Part shown: positions 56,325-64,000 of the stretch, in pieces
Numbering within the stretch: the first letter of the stretch is position 1
How the letters are laid out: every line of letters starts with the position of its first letter
NCBI GenBank assembly: GCA_963662175.1
Contig: OY759216.1
Span: 44,905,087-44,969,086, forward strand
Reading direction: 5' to 3'
From: Aradus depressus
Taxonomy: Eukaryota; Arthropoda; Insecta; Hemiptera; Aradidae
DNA: 64,000 bases
Position numbers and translations under genes: made by a program
Notes under the pieces: model-generated
What the model saw: the letters and a program-made list of their open reading frames with translations, nothing else
Told to the model about the DNA's origin: nothing
The model's database searches: none

Positions 56325-56635
56325 TTAGGTTTTATGACTCATGCCCGAGCTTTAACTACGAGGTCATATCGCCTATTACCACAGCGCTCTTTCGTCACGT
56401 GGGAGTCCTAAATTTTGCCTACCCTAAATTTTTATTCACCTAGGTCATTGGTCTTTAACGAGTACCTGACATCGTACAGCCTCGGGACGATCGTTTAACG
56501 TCCCATCCGAAGGACGGCGTGCTTAAGTTTATTTTACCTCCCAGATAAAATAAACTAAGGGTTTCGGTCGGGTTTCGAATCCACGTTCTTGAGCTCAGAA
56601 GGCAAGCACGCATACCACTTAGCTACCGGCGCCCT
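56325..56635 (-). mobile_element. SINE-A copy in a (TA)n tract
   Basis: Near full length, with a small deletion near 56398. It lies at the end of a TA microsatellite (56287-56323), with TA-rich sequence also on the far side, so the target duplication cannot be delimited. Confidence 0.85.
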
Positions 56636-56639
56636 ATGT

Positions 56640-58360
56640 ATATATTGTAGATAAAGTTTTTTTATATGTATAATATATGATATACATGATCAGCCTATTA
56701 GTGAACAACAGTTCCATTATTACATTATTTTACTTAATTATTTACAGAATTGAGCACCGAGTACTTAAGCGCCGCGGGAACTTCGAAAACCCGGTGAGCA
56801 AAACATATATCACTATGTCTGCTCTGTAATGGTTGCCCATGCATATAAAAAAAAAAAAGCATCATATTGCAGTTTAACTTAGTAAAGTTGAAAGCGAAGT
56901 TTTTGTTTTTTTACTTCACATTGATGTAGACAGATTTCTTTCCATTCATGTTCACATTTTGGACTGATTTTTTAACCAATAATTCCAGAACTAATCATCA
57001 TTTTTTTATTTTATTATTTTAATCCTGCTGTGATAAAAAATGTAAATTAAATTTTTCATTAGTAAAACGAAGGTTGTAGTGTTTAACCCTTGCAATCTTA
57101 TAATTTTATATGTAGAGTAGTTTTCTATAGTTATAGACTTGATTATTGTAAACAGTTTTGTACATAAATAAATTCATATTTTATAGAATATTATTAATAA
57201 TAATAATAACAAACCTTAATCCCTTCTCTGCTAATTTCCTTACTTTAAATAGAATGAGCTTTCAAAATGTTGCATTATTAAGATTGCGTGTGAGACAATT
57301 CTAATAAACTTCATGGGACCTAATACTAGATTATATTTATATTGTTGACATGTATTATTATAAAAAAACAAAATGTATATAATTCAAAGAAAGAATTTTT
57401 CTGTTGTTTTTTGAAAATATTGTTACAGTATTTTTGTAAAATCCGCCTTTATTTATAAGGAGGCTTTATGAAATTATATTAACTTTTTGTTTTCATGATT
57501 GGGCTAATAGAGAATTTTTTCTGTTCTCAAATTGTCGCATACTTTTAATAAACATGGTTAAAATATGTGCCAAAAATATGATAAAATATTTCGTTACTGC
57601 GAATATGAATGGTGTTAATTTTTTATTAAGATCTCTTTGTAACAAGACGGATTTTGCAATAAATCTACGACATTACATATAACTAATAATATTTATATTT
57701 TTTTTCATCTTTTGTTTTCCTTATTCTATTGTATTTATGTAAATAGAAAAAAAAAAAAAAACTAAAACTTGCAATAAGTCGCATAAAATCACAAAATGTC
57801 ATTGCAAAAAAAAAAAAAGAAAAAAAAAAGTGAAATAAAAGTTGCACATTGTATTTTCAAAAAAAAAAAAATTGTATTGTTCACTGTGTGCTCCACTGAA
57901 GATATAATTTTATTAATTATATAAATTAGTTATTAGTGAGAAAAATGTAAGTTAGTAAGATAATAATAAATGAATAACAATTGTGCTGATAATTATAGTA
58001 AACCTGGTAAAACCAAAGAATACGCACTTATCGTTTGAATATTTTAACTTGTTTATTTTCAATTTAGCCTCCATAACTAAGATAAATAATTATTTTCAAA
58101 TGAGCTGTATGAAATAAGTACAAACATTTGGCATTGCACAACTTCATTACATTTAATGTAGAACGATGGAGAAGATGAATATGATGGTCTATCTTAAAAT
58201 GTTAACACTTTTTTCCTTGACCAGTTTTTTTTTTTTTAAATGTCGGAATCGGAGACATTTACTTGTTTATGTATTTTGAAATTTAGTCTTTTACAGGAGA
58301 AGAAATTGTATATAATATGTATTGTATATATTATTAAAGCATCACTTCTCCCCTTTATTT
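56640..58360. other. AT-rich intergenic stretch with one exon-like island
   Basis: Apart from a GC-richer 45-base island at 56748-56792 bounded by tttacag and GTGAGC, only A-runs and AT-rich sequence are present. The island reads IEHRVLKRRGNFENP in one frame; its identity is unknown. Confidence 0.35.
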
Positions 58361-58367
58361 TTTTGCC

Positions 58368-58535
58368 TTCTCATGTTTCATCAATATCTATAATACATGT
58401 GTTCTTTAAGTTATCTATTCCTTCTGCCAATCAGAATCTTCTTTATATAGGTACTTTAAAAGGAAAATTCTGATTGACAGAAGGAATAGTTAACATAAAG
58501 AACACATGAATTATAGATACTGATGATGGAAGTGT
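58368..58535. mobile_element. Short foldback element
   Basis: Near-perfect inverted repeat: about 58372-58447 pairs with 58464-58530 (ctattccttctgccaatcag against ctgattgacagaaggaatag). At 58518 the + strand reads CTGATGAT, a GG-stem, then GAAAC, a weak hammerhead-like remnant. Confidence 0.72.
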
Positions 58536-59089
58536 TCCCTGAAACGTTTATAATTGTTATTTATTTGAGAAGACAAAGAATAAATGGGAGAAATGATGCT
58601 GTAATAATATATATTTTATATGAATTAAAAAGCTTCTTAGACAACAGAAAAAGAAGAATAAATGTAATATTTGAACGTTGATCGAGAAAAAAAAAAGTGT
58701 TTACAAATTACAATAGAACCACAAGATGTATCTCTTCTCTCTCAACATTTAACTGTCGACCTCCTAGCGAAATTAAAACAATCCAAAAAACTTTACTTAT
58801 AAGAGTATTTTTCAATGAGGGGCATAGCCAGCGACAGAGGCATAGTTCAGACCCCCTCCCCTTGAAAATGAACCTAGCGAGAGTTAATAATAATGGCCAG
58901 AACTCCTAACACAGCAACCTGTGACTGATATGAACCGGAACCTGCTGTAGCAGTGGATATTTTCACTTGTGCTAAATAACCCACTTCAATAAATTAATTT
59001 AATTTAATTGTAAATTATAATCCTATATAACATTTGGAATGTTGTTCACTTGTATTGTCTTCTACATGAAGAGAATTTACATTTTATTT

Positions 59090-59425
59090 AAAGCTTTCTA
59101 AAACTCAATTGATGAAGATGGTTCGAAAGAAACAATAGATTGACCTTAGGTCTCCTCAAAATATATTTATAGTATTTTTGTTAACGTTTCGCGATTATTC
59201 AGGCACTAGCAAAACTTTTGTATACAAATAAAACAATTTATAGCCATTATATTTTGTATGGTAGTCAATATAAATATATATAATGGTTATAAATTGTTTA
59301 ATTTTGTTACAAAAGTTTTGTTAGTGCCTGAATAATGGCGAAACATTAACAAAAATAATATAATTATGATTTGGGGAGACTGAAAGCCAATCTGTTTGTT
59401 TCAAACCACTTTCATCAAGTGGTCT
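59090..59425. mobile_element. Foldback element
   Basis: Arms about 59095-59240 and 59283-59422 are inverted copies (aggcactagcaaaacttttg against caaaagttttgttagtgcct). CCTGAATAAT followed by a 3-bp stem and GAAAC occurs on - at about 59182-59212 and on + at about 59320-59348. Confidence 0.75.
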
Positions 59426-60196
59426 CAAATCAAGGATATTCTACCTCAACTTTAAAGCTGTCTAAAACTTGAATAATTATCCTATGGCCATCTCAATTGC
59501 AAAAAAAATAATCAAATTTAATTATTTATAGAATGGCGAATGAGTGTAATCACCAAAACAATATTAACACACACATAATACTATACGTAGGTACATAGAT
59601 AGTCCCATTTTATTCAGAAATTAATTGCAGTTCATTAAATCTTTATATCCTGGAAATGTATTAAAGTATTATGTTAATCACTGAGGATTATTCAATTCTT
59701 ATCTCACTGATTACGCTAGATTTAGGTCTTGGGGATTGTATCCCTTCCCTCTAGCAAAATCCTGGCTAAGTTTCTGTTTTTTTTAATGTTAAATTTCCAT
59801 ATGAAAATAATATATATTTTTGTTTATTCGCTAAAATTGAGTAAGGTTTTGCAATAAGCCGACTATATTCATGGGGCAAGACATGTTTTGAAAATGTCCA
59901 TTACTTTTTTTTATTTTCTAATCTGTGAGTCCTCTGGCTGAGAAACACTGAGTTGTATAGGCATAAAACGTGTAAATCAAAGCTATTCATAAAGTGATCC
60001 AATATGGAGGTCAGAATAAGCAGCCCGTCTCTATTTACCATCTGTATACCTTCACAACGGATATGACGTTAGTGATGACACATCGGCGCCGGGAAATTAT
60101 TACCTATTGGACTCTTTTTTTTTTTCTTTAAAACAAAGTAAAAGATAAATATTATTTCAAACATTAACATACTATATATAATTATTTTTTTCTATA

Positions 60197-60452
60197 GGTT
60201 AGGTTAGGTTTTATGACTCATGCCCGGGCTTTAACTACGAGGTCATATCGCCTACTACCAGAGCGCTCTTTCGTCACTCTGGTGGACATGAGCCCGACTC
60301 TACTGTGGGAGTCCTAAATTTTGCCTACCCTAAATTTTTATTCATCTAGGGTAGGGGTCTTTAACGAGTACCTGACATCGTACAGGCTCGGGACCATCGC
60401 TTAACGTCCCATCCGAAGGACGGCTTGCTTAAGTTTATTTTACCTCCCAGAT
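60197..60452 (-). mobile_element. SINE-A, 5'-truncated
   Basis: Lacks the tRNA head but keeps body and TTAGG-like tail. Perfect 13-bp duplications atttttttctata lie at 60184-60196 and 60453-60465. A 5' truncation inside intact duplications shows the break arose during target-primed reverse transcription. Confidence 0.88.
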
Positions 60453-61439
60453 ATTTTTTTCTATATATTGACCTTATTTTTACATTTTTTCTTTGTTTTA
60501 TACTCGTATCAATGTACTAGTTAAAATTCGGCAATTCTTGATGACCGCCCCACAATTTAATAACCCGCAGTTAGGCAACATTTTTCAATATTGCGCTAAA
60601 TAAAATACGGGAATACAGACCTCGTTATTATGGGCACATGTATGTACGCTTATCTGAAATTTATCTTGTTTAAGTGCCCACTTCCAAAATTGTATTCGCC
60701 AGAATCATTGAATTTATCAAAAATATATTTATTAGTATAACCGTCGGTTTCCCATAATTATAATCATTGAAAACATTATAAGAACTGAGAATTGCTAACT
60801 AACAGCATACGAAAATTAACAAATACAGAAATTTCTAATTTGGATAATTTATGATTAATTCAAGATACTATACGTTATGAATAATTTAAACTAAAATTAC
60901 ATTTATAATATCGAATATGTACGAATAACGTCTCGACGCCAAAACGGCCGCGCCTAAAAGTTCTTTTCCTGACATTAGTAACCTGGTCATCGATGTGACC
61001 CAACAGGGTATATAATCATCTATATTTCTATAAGTTCAGATCATCTGCCTCAAGAGCTTACAAATCCTACCGCCATATCGGATCCTTTTCAATATCCCTC
61101 TATTGATTTTGCTGTTTTTAAATAGTTATTTTAAAATGTAGTCTGCTCTCCTGTAAAATGTTTACAGAGAAAAAATGTCCATGAGTTGGTGTGTTTTGAT
61201 TTCTGGGTCTCTCAACTAGATGCTTTTTTTGTCTAAATGACCATCAGGTGCTTCCAGATAGTTTAATTACCTGTAATGTTTAAGTACTACTGTAATTAGT
61301 GACTTGTTTGCAATAAAGTTAATAAATGTTGGTGCGTGTGAATTGTGTGTATCATTTTATTGTTGCCTCTCCCAAATGTTTCCTCCTATAGACATAGGAA
61401 GTTAATTTTAAGGTACATTCGCTCTCCGCCGTGGTGACT

Positions 61440-62148
61440 GCCCCCCAGTATTCCTTGAAAACCAGCCATTACCTCATACGTCTTCCGTAAAATATTTAGG
61501 ATTAACCCTCGATTGAAGACTGACTTGAAACCCTCACACTCGGACGACACGACTCACACTAGACCGGCGACTTAGACTATTGTACAGTATTTTGAATAGG
61601 CGTTCTAAATTATCTACTCGACAAAAACTAAATTGTTATACCTATCTTCTCCGACCTCTCTGGACCTATGGTTTACAAATATATGGTACAGCCAAGACTT
61701 CGAACATCAAAAGAATACAGGTATTTCAATCCAAGACTCTCCGACTGATCACGCAATGCCCACCATACGTTAGCAACAAGACTTTACACCGCGATTTGAA
61801 CTTCACACCCATAGACACAACCATTAAACATTTATACCAACGTTTCTACACCAAAATTTACTTACACACCAATCCGGAAATTCGCAAAATCTTAAGTACA
61901 AATTTACCCCACAATCCCCCAAGAAGATTAAAGAGAGTTTGGCATAGAGATCTCCTGTTATGAAGTGATGTCATGAGGGTTCACCGCTGGGTGTATTTCC
62001 TCTCTCAAGCCTTTCATGTCATATTTATTTTTATTATTTTATTTTATTTTTATTATTTTTGTATAGTACCTACATGTCAGCCCAGCCGCTGGTTGTGCAT
62101 TTTTTACATAGTTGTGGCTTTCAATAAATAAATACAAAAAAAAAAAAA
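61440..62148 (+). mobile_element. 5'-truncated Jockey-like LINE
   Basis: Reads VFLENQPLPHTSSVKYLGLT, then after in-frame stops LLYSILNRRSKLSTRQKLNC and LLRPLWTYGLQIYGTAKTSN. This is the VKYLGL...RPLWTYG signature of the C-terminal part of Jockey-clade reverse transcriptases. The frame closes at 61961-61963. A T-rich 3' UTR with AATAAATAAA leads to an A-run (62136-62148). Two or more stops make it a pseudogene. Confidence 0.82.
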
Positions 62149-62848
62149 TTTTAAGGTGGCCTATAAAGATTTCTGCAAGGATATCTAAGGATAGATTATT
62201 GATTAAGTTATAAATATAAGCTGTATCTTGTAAAATGTAGTTAGGTCCCGGCGGAAAGTGGTCTCAATTTTCGTTTGATTTCGACCAAAATCTAATCAGA
62301 CCTAAGTTGGAACATGACAGACATCATCGCAAAAATGGTCAAAACATATTCAGGGGACCTTGAAATGTGAAAATCAGTTGAAACTTCGATCTCCTCGGGT
62401 TTTCAAACGATTACAATACGACCTTATACTATAGGGACAAGAAAGTAATATTATAAACATGCATACAATATCAGTGTTGCGATATCGAATTTAAGAAATA
62501 TTTACCAAAAACCGTATTATTGTGCCAGTTCGAACAACAACAGTCTCAAGTGTTTCCTTGAAACTTCCAACAAGTATTTCACCGATTTGAGAGCATTCAT
62601 TTATTCTTTTTTTTTTTTTTTTCAATTTTTTGCAAGGGATATAAGCTTTACTGCGACCAAGATGATCTGTGTAAAAATGGACGATAGACGCTAAAATGCA
62701 TTAATAAAATTAGAAAAAAATTAATTCAGGCATTTATAAAAAATATGTATTACTCATCAAACATAGTATTGTGGGTTTCTGATATGTCAGAGCAGAAAAT
62801 AATTGCTGTAAAAACTCATAATGTTGAGTGCATCAGGAAAAACATATC
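62149..62848. other. Intergenic stretch / probable 3' flank of the - strand gene
   Basis: Contains the likely 3' UTR of the gene at 62849-63535 (AATAAA on the - strand at about 62600-62605). No other feature seen. Confidence 0.4.
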
Positions 62849-63535
62849 TTAAAATCTAATTTTTTTACAAAGATCAGCTTTGTGTACAGTTTTCGATGCA
62901 ACATCCTGTAGTTCAGTATTAATTAGTTTTAAAATTTTGTTATGGAACACTTGAGTGAACAGTTTCAAAACTGAATTCTCGAAATAATAAAAGTAGCTAC
63001 CACTGAAGTGAAGTCGTACGGGTCCCATATTGTCAATACTTACATGGTCCAGCTTGGTGGCACACTGATCTCCATCCATCTCGAGTGTTACCTGGACACT
63101 GACAGAGTTCAAGGACGAAGAGGCGAATACTCCGCGTCGAACTGTGAAGAAACGGCCCAGAGTCAGAAGACACATGTTAAAGTTGGCTTCCATATTGTTC
63201 AAACCGAGCAACGCCCTGAGCACTATTTGGTGTCCAGTCCTGGAGATAGTCATCGTCACATTGCCTGCCCGTCGAATCGAAGCCAAATGTCCCAACGAGC
63301 CTTGTCGACAGTCAATGGTGGCAGAAAGTCGAAGTGAAGTCCACGATCTTGCCCCCTCCACTTGGTCAATGTAAAGTGTGTCTTTGGTTAAAAGTTCAGA
63401 TCGAAACCGATCGATCAGATTGTCAAAAAGTTGATTCAATACGAGAGTAGTAGCTAAACAAGCGACACAACAAGAGAACAAACACAATAACTGCAGCATA
63501 GTGAGTGCTGGTGCATCACGGCTTCCAACAGCCAT
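62849..63535 (-). CDS. Secreted protein, possible group-7 allergen/BPI-like fold
   Basis: Single open frame of 228 codons on the - strand. The chosen ATG (63533-63535) precedes MLQLLCLFSCCVACLATTLV, a signal-peptide-like hydrophobic stretch; the second ATG (63497-63499), immediately before it, is an equally good start. An in-frame stop lies upstream, so the 5' part is complete unless spliced. The mature part has alternating hydrophobic strands and a central LDHVSIDNMGPVRLHFSG, then an amphipathic C-terminal helix (VFHNKILKLINTELQDV). That layout resembles insect group-7 allergen/BPI-like lipid-binding proteins, but the family assignment is tentative. Four Cys occur in the mature part. A TTTATT (AATAAA on the - strand) lies near 62600. 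Confidence 0.6.
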   Translation of the reverse strand: MAVGSRDAPALTMLQLLCLFSCCVACLATTLVLNQLFDNLIDRFRSELLTKDTLYIDQVEGARSWTSLRLSATIDCRQGSLGHLASIRRAGNVTMTISRTGHQIVLRALLGLNNMEANFNMCLLTLGRFFTVRRGVFASSSLNSVSVQVTLEMDGDQCATKLDHVSIDNMGPVRLHFSGSYFYYFENSVLKLFTQVFHNKILKLINTELQDVASKTVHKADLCKKIRF

Positions 63536-64000
63536 ATGACTACCAGACAACCAAAGATAATGAATGATAGCAGACAGGGAACAAGAAATGCGGAATCAGT
63601 TGTTTATGAATTTTCAATGAGTCATGGATGGTTTCCAAAAAATGATTCATAACCCGTGACAAATTCTCACTATTGGACAATTACAACTTTCACAGGCGCT
63701 CTTTTAATCTAATTAATTCAAAAGATACAATATTAACGATAACTACAGATATAATGAACAATGATAAGAAGACATTACAACCACGAGAATATTCTTCATA
63801 CTATCAACCACATCTTATCTACATCACAGAAAATTTAAAAAATCTCTTTACCAAACAATATGATGTGGTAGAAAGCCGGTTGGCTACCATATAATTCGTC
63901 GCTGCTAACCCAGCAGATAAACTGTCATCAATAAAAGGGGTACAATCATTGTAGATCATTTCACATTTCTTGTTTGATATAAGACAGAGTAACATTATTA

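Noticed and set aside
63673..63894. 73-codon + strand frame upstream of the secreted-protein gene
   Set aside because: No recognisable domain, composition like background, and it lies in the 5' flank of the opposite-strand gene.
1..64000. CRISPR arrays, operons or bacterial promoters
   Set aside because: The window is a spliced eukaryotic locus; the only regular arrays are the minisatellite, the 38-bp and the 170-bp repeats, none with spacers.

Overview
This is an AT-rich, intron-heavy, transposon-dense eukaryotic nuclear window, most likely from an insect. The organism class is inferred from small phase-consistent exons split by repeat-filled introns, tRNA-derived SINEs with TTAGG-like tails, and piggyBac, hAT, Tigger, Jockey-like and RTE-like elements. 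A hemipteran would fit, but nothing here proves it.

The main gene runs on the + strand from 7712 to 52566. It is the 3' part of a discoidin domain receptor (Ddr) tyrosine kinase. Twelve exons were placed by hand; their phases agree throughout and give 661 codons plus a stop. Two exons encode the second (DS-like) half of the ectodomain. One encodes the extracellular stalk and one the transmembrane segment. Two encode a Tyr/Pro/Ser-rich juxtamembrane region, and the last six run from the end of the juxtamembrane region through the kinase domain. The signal peptide and first discoidin domain must lie upstream of the window. The first intron in view is 28 kb; the others are 0.8-2.3 kb. The kinase has unusual motifs: GSCHVG for the glycine loop, HKD for HRD, DTA for DFG, SAW for DVW in helix F, and a shortened beta3-alphaC stretch.

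A second gene, on the - strand at 62849-63535, encodes a small secreted protein that may belong to the group-7 allergen/BPI-like fold. Weak evidence supports three other exon-like pieces: 1034-1165 (-), 13622-13697 (+) and 56748-56792 (+).

The rest is mobile DNA. It includes about 18 copies of a tRNA-derived SINE (here SINE-A), several with target-site duplications, and one copy of a different SINE (SINE-B). A very abundant roughly 0.5-0.8 kb repeat of unknown class (here CTTCCCC element) has about 18 copies. An internally deleted piggyBac at 23396-24723 keeps its full terminal architecture. Two hAT-like elements are present, one carrying a nested TA-flanked MITE with tandem 170-bp units. There are also a Tigger/pogo remnant, five LINE fragments, several long foldback elements, a 34-bp minisatellite and microsatellites.

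The most unexpected signal is a set of small hairpins, mostly in foldback elements, that match the hammerhead ribozyme core: CTGANGA, a stem, GAAAC, a minute third stem, then TC or TA. Nearly all share one extra T after CTGANGA. They resemble ribozymes reported from Penelope-like retroelements, but activity cannot be judged from sequence alone.
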